Shown: in pieces, positions 25,291 through 33,921 of the stretch
Position numbering within the stretch: position 1 is the first letter of the stretch
Layout: every line of letters starts with the position of its first letter
Assembly: GCA_020633055.1 (NCBI GenBank)
Contig: JACKEJ010000009.1
Location: 62,001 to 126,000, forward strand
Length of the DNA stretch: 64,000 bases
Reading direction: 5' to 3'
Source of the DNA: Sandaracinaceae bacterium
GTDB taxonomy: Bacteria > Myxococcota_A > Polyangia > Polyangiales > Houyiibacteriaceae
The notes under the pieces: generated by a model
The model's input: the letters and a program-made list of their open reading frames with translations, nothing else
Database searches by the model: none
What the model was told of the DNA's origin: nothing
Made by a program: the position numbers and the translations under genes

Positions 25291-25572
25291 ATGAAGCAGC
25301 TGAGCCCCGAGGAGCGGCGCCTCGCGCGCCGGGCCCTCTACGACGCACTCGAGGCCGGAGAGCTGGAGCTGCCCGAGACCGTGCGACGCTTGCGGGAGGT
25401 AGCGGGCATGACCCAGGCGGAGTTCGGCGAGCGCATCGCCGGCGTGTCGCGCCTGACGGTCTCCCAGATCGAGCGTGGCGAAGGGAACCCCACCCTGGAC
25501 ACCCTCACCCGCATAGGGGCCGCGTTCGGCCTGACGCTGGGCTTCGTGCCCAAGCGGACCCCGCGCACCTGA
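25291..25572 (+). CDS. hipB: XRE/HipB-type helix-turn-helix antitoxin
   Basis: A 93-residue protein with a central Cro/CI HTH: VRRLREVAGMTQAEFGERIAGVSRLTVSQIERGEGNPTLDTLTRIGAAFGLTLGFV. The ending with FGLTLGFVP resembles HipB. Starts 13 nt after the hipA stop; GTG 25282 is a possible earlier start. As the partner of the HipA kinase it should bind and neutralise the toxin and repress the operon. The N-terminal 35 residues are helical and may be the contact with HipA. Confidence 0.88.
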   Translation: MKQLSPEERRLARRALYDALEAGELELPETVRRLREVAGMTQAEFGERIAGVSRLTVSQIERGEGNPTLDTLTRIGAAFGLTLGFVPKRTPRT

Positions 25573-25640
25573 CGCACTCGACCGGGGTTCGCTCGATCTG
25601 TCCGTGCTCCTCCCAGCCACCCGACCTTGGACCGCGCCGG

Positions 25641-26117
25641 TCAGTACGCGCAGTGGACGACCTCGAAGGTCCCCGTCAGCGTGTACGTCTGCTCGTCGGC
25701 GCTCGTGTAGGAGTACGTGATCTGGCCCGCGATCGACTCGTCGGTCACGGACGTGATCACCAGCGTGCCCTGGTTCGACCCCGTGCTCTCGAACCCGCCG
25801 ACGTTGCTGTAGAGCTGCACCTGGACGTTGCTGTACGTGCCGACGGCGAACTGCGGCGCGCGGATGGCGGCGTTCAGGCCGCTCGGCGGCGAGTTGGATT
25901 CCTCGGAGCCGCAGCCGAGGTTCCCCGTGCCCACCAAGATGACCGAGGCACCGTTGGACACCGTGGCGAAGCCGTTCACTGCGGTGAACGCCGAGCCCTC
26001 GTACGAACCCATGACGTTGCCGCTCAGGAGGGGCTCGGCGGAGACTCCGCCGCCGCACGCGGTGAGCATGCAGGCCAAGGTGAGCGTGAGGACGACCTTG
26101 GAGAGTGATGTGCGCAT
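25641..26117 (-). CDS. Small lipoprotein
   Basis: A 158-residue exported lipoprotein: signal MRTSLSKVVLTLTLACMLTAC with lipobox LTAC at 18-21 followed by GGG. The mature part is Ser/Gly/Thr-rich with predicted beta strands (GSYEGSAFTAVNGFATV, ASVILVGTGNLGCGSEE, YTLTGTFEVVHCAY) and two conserved Cys. Function unknown. Divergent from the TIGR02147 regulator, with about 120 bp between. Confidence 0.75.
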   Translation of the reverse strand: MRTSLSKVVLTLTLACMLTACGGGVSAEPLLSGNVMGSYEGSAFTAVNGFATVSNGASVILVGTGNLGCGSEESNSPPSGLNAAIRAPQFAVGTYSNVQVQLYSNVGGFESTGSNQGTLVITSVTDESIAGQITYSYTSADEQTYTLTGTFEVVHCAY

Positions 26118-26183
26118 CGGACGACGGTACCAATCCTCCCCGCCGCGCAGAAGGTCCCAGGTGCGGGACCCTCGGCACCAGGC

Positions 26184-26202
26184 GTGTATACCGGGTGTAT
26201 AC
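26184..26202. promoter_or_regulatory. Tandem GTGTATAC sites, candidate operator of the TIGR02147 regulator
   Basis: The 8-mer GTGTATAC occurs at 26184-26191 and again at 26195-26202, an 11-bp period, so both face the same side of the helix. Each contains the palindrome GTATAC. The pair ends 36 bp before the regulator start (26239) and is also between it and the divergent lipoprotein. Confidence 0.5.
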
Positions 26203-26238
26203 GGAAGGAACCCCGCGCGGGCGGTGGCGTCCCTGGCG

Positions 26239-27120
26239 ATGGGCTACCCTCGAGTGGTGAGCGACACCGCCCCGGAGGTCTTCCGGTACCTCGACTACCG
26301 CGCCTACCTGCGTGACTTCTACGAGCACAAGAAGGCGGGGCCGCGCTCGTTCTCGTACCGCGCGTTCTCACGCCGCGCGGGCCTCAAGTCGCCCAACTAC
26401 CTGAAGCTGGTGATGGACGGGGACCGCAACCTGACGGCGGCCATGGCCGGCAACTTCGCCGACGGCTGCGGGCTCACGGGCGAGTCCAAGGCCTATTTCA
26501 TCGATCTCGTGGCGTTCAACCAGGCCGGCACCGGGCCGGAGCGCACGGCGGCCTACGACCGGCTCAAGAGCCACCGCCGCTACCGCACCGTGCAGCGGCT
26601 CGAGCTCGCGCACGCGGCCTACCACGCGAGCTGGTACATCCCCGCCATCCGCGAGCTGGCCTGCCGTGCAGACTTCCGGGCGGAGGCGGCGTGGGTGGCC
26701 GCCCGCCTGCGCCCGCGGATCACACAGTCGCAAGCCGAGCGCGGCCTGCGTATACTGCGCGAGCTGTCCATGCTCATCCAGAACGACGAGGGCCGCTGGG
26801 TGCAGGCCGAGGCGCTGGTGTCCACCGGGCCCGAGACCTTCGGCGTCCACATCGGCAACTATCACCGCACGATGATGCGGCAGGCTGCGGCCGCCATCGA
26901 CGAGTTCCCGCCCGCGCAGCGCGACATCAGCTCGCTCACGCTGTGCCTCGGCGACGACAAGCTGGCCGAGGTCAAGGCGCGCATCGTGCGCTTCCGGCGC
27001 GAGCTGCTCGAGCTGAGCGTCGAGGACGAGAGCCCGCGGCAGGTGGTGCAGGTCAACTTCCAGCTGTTCCCTCTCAGCGATGCCGTGCCCCTGCACGGTG
27101 GCGAAGCGGAGGAGCCCTGA
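26239..27120 (+). CDS. TIGR02147 family regulator-like protein
   Basis: A 293-residue protein of the family defined by VFRYLDYRAYLRDFYEHKK at the N-terminus, then SYRAFSRRAGLKSPNYLKLVMDG (an XRE-like helix-turn-helix), and a long helical C-terminal half with FIDLVAFNQA. The family is known from Fibrobacteres and myxobacteria, nearly always directly before a lipoprotein gene; its effector is unknown. Start ATG 26239; two GTG codons 15-18 nt later are alternatives. Its stop overlaps the lipoprotein start (TGATG), and tandem GTGTATAC sites precede it. Confidence 0.88.
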   Translation: MGYPRVVSDTAPEVFRYLDYRAYLRDFYEHKKAGPRSFSYRAFSRRAGLKSPNYLKLVMDGDRNLTAAMAGNFADGCGLTGESKAYFIDLVAFNQAGTGPERTAAYDRLKSHRRYRTVQRLELAHAAYHASWYIPAIRELACRADFRAEAAWVAARLRPRITQSQAERGLRILRELSMLIQNDEGRWVQAEALVSTGPETFGVHIGNYHRTMMRQAAAAIDEFPPAQRDISSLTLCLGDDKLAEVKARIVRFRRELLELSVEDESPRQVVQVNFQLFPLSDAVPLHGGEAEEP

Positions 27121-28070
27121 TGCAGTCGCCCCAGGCAGTACGGGAGGGCATTGGGCGCTCTCTCGCGGCGGTCCTCGCGCGCACCTCGCTTCGTTCCGCA
27201 CCATGCTCGGCCTTGCCCGGTCGCACACTCGCGGTGGTCCTCGCGCTCGCTGGGCTTGTGGCGTGCGCCGGTACCGAGACAGGCAACCCTCCCGCGGCCG
27301 ATGGCACCCGCGACGTGACGGTGCTCCCCACCGAGATGTGGCAGGGCCCGCCCTACTTCGACAGCGAGGCGTTCGCCGACGCGGAGCGCCTGGGCAACGC
27401 GCACATGGCGTTCGCGCGGGTCGAGCTGCTGCCCGAGGGCACCTGCGAGGCGCTCGAGAGCAACCCCGCCGCCGCCGTCCCGTCGGCCATCGTGCTGGAC
27501 CTGAGCGAGGGCATGGGCTTCCAGCTGCCCGCTGGCGTCTTCTGCGGGCTGCGCCTCTTCCCGGCCATCGGGGCCGCCGACGACCCCACCGTGCCGCCGC
27601 TCCTCGTCGGGCACAGCCTGGTCTTCGAGCTGCGCGACCTGCAGGGCGCGTCCTACGTCCGGGTCCGCAGCCAGCGCACTGCGCCCATCGTCCTCTTTGC
27701 GGGCGGGAGCGCCGGCACCGTGTTCGAGATCCCAGACGGTGGGGCAGCCGCGCACCTCGCCGTGGACGCCGCCGCCGCGCTCATCGCCCTGCGCTTCTGG
27801 GAGACCCCGAACCGCCAGGCAGACGGTAGCTTCTTGTTCGAGGAGAACAACGCGGGGACGTTCCTGCGTGCCTTCGAGGCCGAGCCGGGCCTGCTGCGTC
27901 TGTTCCTCGACGACGTGGGGTCAGCCGTCAGCGACGCAGGCGCCCCGAGCGCGGACGCGGGGGTCGGCGCATCGTCCGACGGAGGCGTGGACGCCGGCAC
28001 CGAACCACCCGATGGTGGCGTGGACACCGGGGTGGACTACGACGCGTACGAGCTGGCCCGTACCCGCTGA
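27120..28070 (+). CDS. Lipoprotein with CAGTETGNP start, partner of TIGR02147 regulator
   Basis: A 316-residue lipoprotein. The lipobox is VACAGTETGNP (Cys about 44), the consensus mature start of lipoproteins paired with TIGR02147 genes. The mature domain is beta-rich (MAFARVELLPEGTCEALE, SAIVLDLSEGMGFQLPAGVFCGLRL, SLVFELRDLQG), carries two Cys likely to form a disulfide, and ends in a low-complexity Asp/Gly/Ala tail typical of myxobacterial surface proteins. Translationally coupled to the regulator. Function unknown. Confidence 0.85.
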   Translation: MQSPQAVREGIGRSLAAVLARTSLRSAPCSALPGRTLAVVLALAGLVACAGTETGNPPAADGTRDVTVLPTEMWQGPPYFDSEAFADAERLGNAHMAFARVELLPEGTCEALESNPAAAVPSAIVLDLSEGMGFQLPAGVFCGLRLFPAIGAADDPTVPPLLVGHSLVFELRDLQGASYVRVRSQRTAPIVLFAGGSAGTVFEIPDGGAAAHLAVDAAAALIALRFWETPNRQADGSFLFEENNAGTFLRAFEAEPGLLRLFLDDVGSAVSDAGAPSADAGVGASSDGGVDAGTEPPDGGVDTGVDYDAYELARTR

Positions 28071-28200
28071 ACCGCGCCTCGCGCCTCTCGGGCGTGACGC
28101 TCGTCCCTCGGCGCGCACTCGGGCGCAAACGCGGTCGGTTCGGGCCAAGCGACGCACGCCTCGCTGACGCGCGGAGTACGCCCGGCGAGGAGCGCGCTGG
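28071..28200. other. Convergent intergenic region, no feature found
   Basis: 130 bp between the lipoprotein and the VIT/vWA gene. I see no T-run hairpin, promoter or gene on either strand. Confidence 0.5.
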
Positions 28201-31200
28201 TTAGAGCTGAATGCGCGCCACGCTCACTTGGTCGCCGGCGTGCTCGAGGCGCACCACGTGCCGCGTGATGCGTTGCCGACGTGTCCCTACGTGCTGGGCG
28301 ACGGTCAGCGTCACGTACGTGTCCGCCACCAGGCGGTTCCCGTTGTTGCCGTAGTAGTGCGCCTGCACGTGGTACTCGCCGTGCGGTGCGCGCTCCAGCT
28401 GGAAACGCTCGGGACCGAAGCCCTGCGTCACGTCGTCCAGCAGGTGGCCGCCCGCCGCCGTGTCGCGGTGGCCGTAGTAGCAGCGCTCGCCCGACGGGTC
28501 GGTCACCCACAGGTCGATGTCCGTGTTGTCGGTGTTCCAGGTCATGGTCACGCGCAGGTCGCCCTCGGGGACACGCAGCGACAGCGCTTGCTGCCGGTCG
28601 CGCAGCCAGCGGGCCAGCGGGCTCTCGGGCTGCGCTTGGATCAGCGCGTGGGCGAAGAGGGCGTACTCCTCCTGCACCACGGTCATCACGCCCCGGAAGC
28701 GGCCGTCCCACTGCCCGGCCAGCGCGGCCTCGAACAGCAGCGCCGTGATGCTGGGGCGGGACAACCACAGCGCACCCGCCAGGTCGCGGTAGCTCTGCGG
28801 CTCGTAGGGGCGCTGCTCGAGCACTCCGAACAGCAGCTCGGCCGCCTCGGCGTCCGCTCCCCAGCTGAGCAGTGTGTAGGCCAGCGAGCGCGCCACCTCG
28901 GCCGACGCGGGGGCGTTCTCGACGCCGCTCGAGAGCGCTCGGAGCGCCGCGCCCAGCTGCTCGTGCTCGAACCGGCGCTGGGCTTCGACGCGGAAGTGCT
29001 CCACCGACTCGGGGTCGTGCGACATGCCGTCGCGGTACGCGCGGCCCGCGTCGTCGCGCGTCAGCAGGGGCACGCTCACGCGGCCGCCCAGGAAGTCCCG
29101 CGGGCTCTGCGACACCATCGCGCTCAGCTGCTGCAGCACGCGCCCCTCGTCGAGCTCGTGCAGGCGGTGGTGGGCGCGCGCCACGTCGAGCACGCGCTCG
29201 AGACGCGCCCAGGCGGTGCGGGGCGCTGCCTGCCGGGTCCCCTCGCGCACCACCGCCGCCAGCTGCCCGAGGGCGCGCGCGAGGGGCTCGTCGCGCAGCG
29301 CGTACTGCTCGTACTCGGCGTCGGTCTCGAGCACCAGGAACGAGGCCACGCGCGACGGGACCTTGTAGCGCTGGCCGATCGCGACCGCGAGGCGCTCGTG
29401 TTCGTCGCCGGGGTTCGCGAGCAGGTGCGCCACCGCTACCTCGGCCCAAGCGCGCGACGCCAGCTCGCCCGTGGCCGCGAGCTCCACGTCGCGGGTCCAG
29501 GTCACGGGCTGCTGCCCCACGCGCCCCACCAGGCGCACCCGCGCGGGGCCCGCGCGCAGCAGGCGACCCACCACCAGCAGCTCGGTCCCCACCGCGAAGC
29601 TCGACGCGCCGCCCGCGACCAGCACGTCGCTCACCTGCGCGCCGCCATTTCCCCGGCCCTCCACCAGCACCTGCTCCACCTGCAGGCTGGGCCGCTGGTG
29701 CGCCACGGCGCAGGCCGGGACGCTCGTCACGGACAGGCAGTTGAACACGCCCGCCGTCGCCACGCGGCGCAGGAGGTCCGTGTTCTCCGCACCGAGGCCG
29801 GTGCGGTACGCGAACACGCGCGTGCTGGCCCAGGCCCCGCCGCGTCCGCGGAGCAGCGTCGGGATGTCGCGCTCACCCCACGTGATCTGCCCGTCGCTCA
29901 GCAGGAACACGTCCGCCTGGCGCTGGCCCACGTCCGCCATGGGCGGGGCGTACAGCGCGTCCAGCGCCGCGCCGAGGTCCGTCGCGCCCTCGAGCAGCAC
30001 CTGCTCCAAGCGCCCCAGCAACTGTGTGCGTCCGGCTGCGTCGTTGGTGAGCCAGCTCTGTGACAGCCAGCGCGCACCGGCGTCGAACGTCACCACGTTG
30101 AAGCGCTCGATGGCGCTGCTGCGCTCGAGGATCTCGCGCAGCAGCGCGACGTCGATCGCGAAGCGCTCGGGGTGCTCGGAGAGCGAGGTGTCCAGTAGGA
30201 ACACCGCGCTCGAAGCACCCGCGCTCGCGCCCTGTCCCGCGAGGGTCTCGTCGCCCACCAGCCGCAGCGCGACGTGCCGCTCGTTGGCCCCTGGGTCGCC
30301 TCCCGCCACGGCTTCGACGCCGGCCGCGGCCGGCCGCACCGGCAGACGGAACGAGGCGCGTCCCGCCTGGGTGTTGCCCGTCACGCGCAGCCCGTAGCCA
30401 TGGAAGCCCGCGCGCGTGAGCGCCTGTCCGCGGTAGTCGCCCGTGTAGCGCAGGCCTCCGACCGTCGCGGCGTTCGCGAACAGCGCGAAGTCCAAGGAGG
30501 AGAGCGCGCCCTCCGGCACCGGGAAGCTGTACTCCAGCTCTTCCCCGACGCGCGGCAGCGTCTGTTCGTAGCTGACGATGACGCGGTGGTAGCCGTGCGC
30601 CTGGATCGGGAAGACGCGCGCCTCGAAGGTGTTCGGCGCCACCTCCTCCACGAGCGCCGGGTCCACGCGCCTGCGGGTCACGTTCTCGTACACCTCGCGA
30701 CCGTGCTCGGCGCGCACCAGACGCCCGACGCGCAGCTCGCCCCACGCACCGGGGTCGACGCCGTCGATCACGGCTTGCACGCTGCCCCCTTGCATCGCCT
30801 CCTCGCGGCGCCGCAGGGCCTCCTCGCCGTTGGCGGGCCCGAAGAACTCCGGCTGCTGCGTGCCCTGACCGAGGTACATGGCGTAGCTGGAGACGCTCGC
30901 CTCGGGGGGCAGCGCGTAGCGGAACGTGCCCTCCAGCGTGCGCTCGTGAGGGTTGTAGAAGACGTGGTCCACCACCGTCCGTGCGCGGAAGCCCTCGACG
31001 TGGACGCGCACGCGCACGTCGCGCAGCTCCAACGTCTGCCCGCCGCCCAGCGCCACCGTCGCGAACCGCGCGGCGTTGCTGGTGCGCCTCCAGGTCTGGG
31101 GGCCACCGACTTCTCCGCCGCGCTCGCCCTCACGTCCAGTCGACCCCGCCGCCAGGGATGGGGCGGACGGGGCTGCGCGCTCTTCATAGACCGCGTCCAT

Positions 31201-31383
31201 CTCGGTGGCGTACTCCCCAGAGGCTGACTCGGGGTAGGGCATGCCGTCCGCTTCCATGCCGGCGAGCTCCGCCTCCTGGGGTGGCGCACCCTCGGACGTC
31301 CGGACCACGTGGGACTGCTGGTGGGCGCTCGTGCCACAGGCGGCGAGCAACAAGAAGAGAGTGGGTAGACGCAGGCGCTTCAC
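28201..31383 (-). CDS. VIT/vWA-domain lipoprotein with TPR and DUF2135
   Basis: A 1060-residue lipoprotein (lipobox LAACGTSAH). After a disordered Glu/Ala-rich part comes an inter-alpha-trypsin VIT domain (VRVHVEGFRARTVVDHVFYNP, FEARVFPIQAHGYHRVIVSYEQ), then a vWA domain with a complete MIDAS start (LLDTSLSEHP, DxSxS) and LLSDGQITWGE. The region at about 720-900 is helical (TPR-like), and the C-terminus is DUF2135 (LRVTMTWNTDNTDIDLWVTDPSGERCYYGH). Such proteins sit on the outer membrane and bind ligands through Mg2+. Start GTG 31383 with GGAGG ribosome binding site. The role in this organism is unknown. Confidence 0.88.
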   Translation of the reverse strand: MKRLRLPTLFLLLAACGTSAHQQSHVVRTSEGAPPQEAELAGMEADGMPYPESASGEYATEMDAVYEERAAPSAPSLAAGSTGREGERGGEVGGPQTWRRTSNAARFATVALGGGQTLELRDVRVRVHVEGFRARTVVDHVFYNPHERTLEGTFRYALPPEASVSSYAMYLGQGTQQPEFFGPANGEEALRRREEAMQGGSVQAVIDGVDPGAWGELRVGRLVRAEHGREVYENVTRRRVDPALVEEVAPNTFEARVFPIQAHGYHRVIVSYEQTLPRVGEELEYSFPVPEGALSSLDFALFANAATVGGLRYTGDYRGQALTRAGFHGYGLRVTGNTQAGRASFRLPVRPAAAGVEAVAGGDPGANERHVALRLVGDETLAGQGASAGASSAVFLLDTSLSEHPERFAIDVALLREILERSSAIERFNVVTFDAGARWLSQSWLTNDAAGRTQLLGRLEQVLLEGATDLGAALDALYAPPMADVGQRQADVFLLSDGQITWGERDIPTLLRGRGGAWASTRVFAYRTGLGAENTDLLRRVATAGVFNCLSVTSVPACAVAHQRPSLQVEQVLVEGRGNGGAQVSDVLVAGGASSFAVGTELLVVGRLLRAGPARVRLVGRVGQQPVTWTRDVELAATGELASRAWAEVAVAHLLANPGDEHERLAVAIGQRYKVPSRVASFLVLETDAEYEQYALRDEPLARALGQLAAVVREGTRQAAPRTAWARLERVLDVARAHHRLHELDEGRVLQQLSAMVSQSPRDFLGGRVSVPLLTRDDAGRAYRDGMSHDPESVEHFRVEAQRRFEHEQLGAALRALSSGVENAPASAEVARSLAYTLLSWGADAEAAELLFGVLEQRPYEPQSYRDLAGALWLSRPSITALLFEAALAGQWDGRFRGVMTVVQEEYALFAHALIQAQPESPLARWLRDRQQALSLRVPEGDLRVTMTWNTDNTDIDLWVTDPSGERCYYGHRDTAAGGHLLDDVTQGFGPERFQLERAPHGEYHVQAHYYGNNGNRLVADTYVTLTVAQHVGTRRQRITRHVVRLEHAGDQVSVARIQL

Positions 31384-31437
31384 GGGACCTCCGCCACGTC
31401 AACGCCGGAACCCACGCGGCACTTACACCGCCATCCG

Positions 31438-31479
31438 AAAAGAGAAGGCCCCGCCTCGGACGAACCGAGCGCGGGGCCT
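31438..31479 (-). terminator. Intrinsic terminator of the beta-propeller lipoprotein gene
   Basis: Read on the minus strand: arm AGGCCCCGC (31471-31479 reversed), CTCGG, a 5-base loop, CCGAG and GCGGGGCCT, a 14-bp stem with one bulged base. TCTCTTTT follows on the minus strand (plus-strand AAAAGAGA at 31438-31445). It lies 27 nt beyond the stop at 31506. Confidence 0.8.
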
Positions 31480-31505
31480 GACGCGTTCCGTGTGGGTGGG
31501 GTGGG

Positions 31506-33695
31506 TCAGAACGCGAAGTCGACGGCTGGGCCGTAGTAGCCCTGGTACCACTCGGGCTCGGGCAGCGGGACCGTGGCCAGCGAGGTGTTCAGGTCGTCCA
31601 GCGCGTGCGCCGTCACGCCGCCGAGGCTGATGGTGTACACGAAGTCCTCGATGAACAGCCCGCGCCGCACGCTCGCGGTGTAGCTGCAGCCGTAGTAGCC
31701 GTCGGGCCCCAGACAGCCGTCGAACAGGGCCGTGTGCGCGATGGTCCCGGCTGGCGCGATGCCGTCCACGAGCGACACCGAGAACAACGACAGGGTGGAC
31801 TCGAAGGTCTCGCCGTAAGTCTCGAGCGGGATGGCCAGCAGCCCGAGGCGCGCGTCGTAGTTGAAGGCCAGGTGATCGTACTGCGCCTGGCTGTAGCCCA
31901 TCACCGTGTAGGCGTGCGTACGCACTGGCGCGTCGGGCGCGCTGACGTCGAAGATCTGCAGCTGCATGCCCAGGTCCTGCTGCGTCGCCGGGTCGATGTT
32001 GCGGCCGATGGTGAGCAGGTGCGTCTCGTCGAGCGGATGCATGTACGTGCTGAAGCCAGGGATCTCGACCTCCCCGCGCACGACGATGTCGCTCGGGTCG
32101 CTCAGGTCCACCACGAACAGCGGGTCCACCTGGCGGAAGGTCACGACGTAGGCCGTGTCCCCCACGAAGCGGGTCGAGAAGAGCCGCTCACCTGGGGCGA
32201 GGTCCGCGCTGCGGTCCAGCTCGGTCAGCTTGCCCGCGACGTCGTCGAGTGTGAGCACGCGGCTGACGGGTTGCACCGACCGACCTTCGCGCCAGGGGTC
32301 GCCGTCCTCGATGACGACGGGCTGGCCGTTCGCGTCGATCCAGCGGTCTTCCGTGACCGCTACGCGCAGCACGCCGTCTTGCTCGTCCAGCGAGAACTGG
32401 TTGTTGATCTGGCCCGCCACGCGACCGGACGCGCGGTAGGTGGTGCTGGCGTCGTCGAGGTCGAAGCGGTGCAGGCGCGTGGACACCGCCCCGCCCCAGG
32501 GGGACCAGCCGTTCCAGGCCCAGTCCGACTGGGCGATCACCAGCGCCTCGTGGTTGGCGTACACCACCGAGCTGTCGCCGAGTACGAACGCGCTGCGCGT
32601 CAGGTCCACGTCGCCGCTCGTGCCCGCGTCGTCGAGGGTCAGCGCCAGCACCTGCGTCATGCCGTAGTCGGTCTGACCGGGCGCCGCGGCGTAGAAGTCC
32701 GTGCAGCGCGGGGGCACCGCGACCAGCTCGCCACCTGCCCGCACCCACTCCTCTGGGAGGAATCCGTCCAGGTCCTGGGTGCGTACCTCGTCGAGGCGCT
32801 CGTCGAGCCACGCGGCCACGTGCCGCCGGAACGTGCCCTCGCCGACCATGTCGCCACGGTCGTTCCAGTATTGCGGGCGGGCTCCGCCCCACTGGGGTTG
32901 CCAGGTGTCGGAGCGCATCACCACCCGAACGACGTCGTCGTGCCGTCGCGCCGCGCGATAGCTGCCCTCCACATAGCGTTCGCCCTCCAGCCGTGGCAGG
33001 TCGCCGCTCACGTCATACAGACTGATCTTCGTGAACTCGCGGTAGGCGTAGGGGTAGTAGGGGCCCCAGGCGTCGGCGGGGAAAGGCAGGAACGCGATCG
33101 GCGGCGTGCTCCCGTCGGGGTCCGCGAACTGGACGCTCGAGAACACCACCAGGGTGTCACCGCGCAAGAACATGGACAGCGGGGAGCCCTCCACGTTGGC
33201 CCGCCCCGTCTCGGCGGTGGCGTCGGCGGGCCAAGAGCGCAGCGCGAACACGGACTGCCCGTGCAGCAGGAAGATGCGCCCACCGTCCGTCTTCACGAAG
33301 TCGGGCTCGTCCACGCCTGCCACCTGGGTGTTGGTCTCGGTGTAGTGTTCGGGCCCACCGGTGGGTGGGCTTCCGCCATCGGCAACGGGCAAGGGCCCGC
33401 CGCTGAAGTCCACGTCGCGTGTCGGAAAGGCGACGTACACCCCGTCGCGATAGTTGGCGTAGTCGGCCAGCATGCGCTCCGCCTCGGCGCGCACTTTGGA
33501 CTCGGCGTCCGCTCGCAGCTGCTGCTCGAGGTCGGCGCAGCTCGTCATGCGCTGCAGCCCGGACTCGGCCGGCGTGGGTGCCGAGGTGGTGCCCGAGGCG
33601 CACGCCGACAACAGCAGCGCCACGACGGTGGTCACGGCCCGACCCGTCCTGCGGGGACGCGAGCTGGGCGCAGAGGGGTACGCGATGTGTGTCAT
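31506..33695 (-). CDS. Beta-propeller domain lipoprotein (PF09826-type)
   Basis: A 729-residue lipoprotein: signal with lipobox LLLSACASG near residue 30. The family signature TNTQVAGVDEPDFVKTDGGRIFLLHG is present, followed by repeated propeller blades (TKISLYDVSGDLPRLEGERYVEG, LYVVDLSDPSDIVVRGEVEIPGF, MQLQIFDVSAPDAPV). Known in archaea, clostridia and myxobacteria as secreted propellers of unknown role. ATG 33695 is chosen; the longer frame to 33923 runs through the divergent promoter region. A terminator follows. Divergent from pal. Confidence 0.88.
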   Translation of the reverse strand: MTHIAYPSAPSSRPRRTGRAVTTVVALLLSACASGTTSAPTPAESGLQRMTSCADLEQQLRADAESKVRAEAERMLADYANYRDGVYVAFPTRDVDFSGGPLPVADGGSPPTGGPEHYTETNTQVAGVDEPDFVKTDGGRIFLLHGQSVFALRSWPADATAETGRANVEGSPLSMFLRGDTLVVFSSVQFADPDGSTPPIAFLPFPADAWGPYYPYAYREFTKISLYDVSGDLPRLEGERYVEGSYRAARRHDDVVRVVMRSDTWQPQWGGARPQYWNDRGDMVGEGTFRRHVAAWLDERLDEVRTQDLDGFLPEEWVRAGGELVAVPPRCTDFYAAAPGQTDYGMTQVLALTLDDAGTSGDVDLTRSAFVLGDSSVVYANHEALVIAQSDWAWNGWSPWGGAVSTRLHRFDLDDASTTYRASGRVAGQINNQFSLDEQDGVLRVAVTEDRWIDANGQPVVIEDGDPWREGRSVQPVSRVLTLDDVAGKLTELDRSADLAPGERLFSTRFVGDTAYVVTFRQVDPLFVVDLSDPSDIVVRGEVEIPGFSTYMHPLDETHLLTIGRNIDPATQQDLGMQLQIFDVSAPDAPVRTHAYTVMGYSQAQYDHLAFNYDARLGLLAIPLETYGETFESTLSLFSVSLVDGIAPAGTIAHTALFDGCLGPDGYYGCSYTASVRRGLFIEDFVYTISLGGVTAHALDDLNTSLATVPLPEPEWYQGYYGPAVDFAF

Positions 33696-33726
33696 GTCGT
33701 CATTGTCGCTCGCGCACACGCGCGCG

Positions 33727-33777
33727 CTCGTACATCCGTACGAGGGGACATCCAAACCGTATTCCTCGCGTATACGG
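33727..33777. promoter_or_regulatory. Two inverted repeats in the divergent promoter region
   Basis: First: CTCGTAC (33727-33733), ATCC, GTACGAG (33738-33744), perfect 7-bp arms. Second: CCGTAT (33757-33762), 9 bp, ATACGG (33772-33777), whose right half includes the 8-bp palindrome CGTATACG. Both lie 32-82 bp upstream of the beta-propeller start (33695), in AT-rich sequence. No regulator gene is adjacent. Confidence 0.45.
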
Positions 33778-33865
33778 CCTCGGCGCGCTAGGCTCCTCCC
33801 GGTTGCGCGCGTCAGTGCCCTCGGGGGGGCCACGTGCCAGTGAAATAGAATCATCTCGAGCGCCG

Positions 33866-33895
33866 TTGACTTCGCCTGGCCGTAGTCGAATACCT
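33866..33895 (+). promoter_or_regulatory. Weak promoter candidate for pal
   Basis: TTGACT (33866-33871), 17-18 bp, then AATACCT (33889-33895), a poor -10. A good ACGGAGG ribosome binding site follows at 33904-33910 before ATG 33922. The -35 is convincing, the -10 is not. Confidence 0.3.
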
Positions 33896-33921
33896 GCGGC
33901 TTCACGGAGGTTTCATCCACC

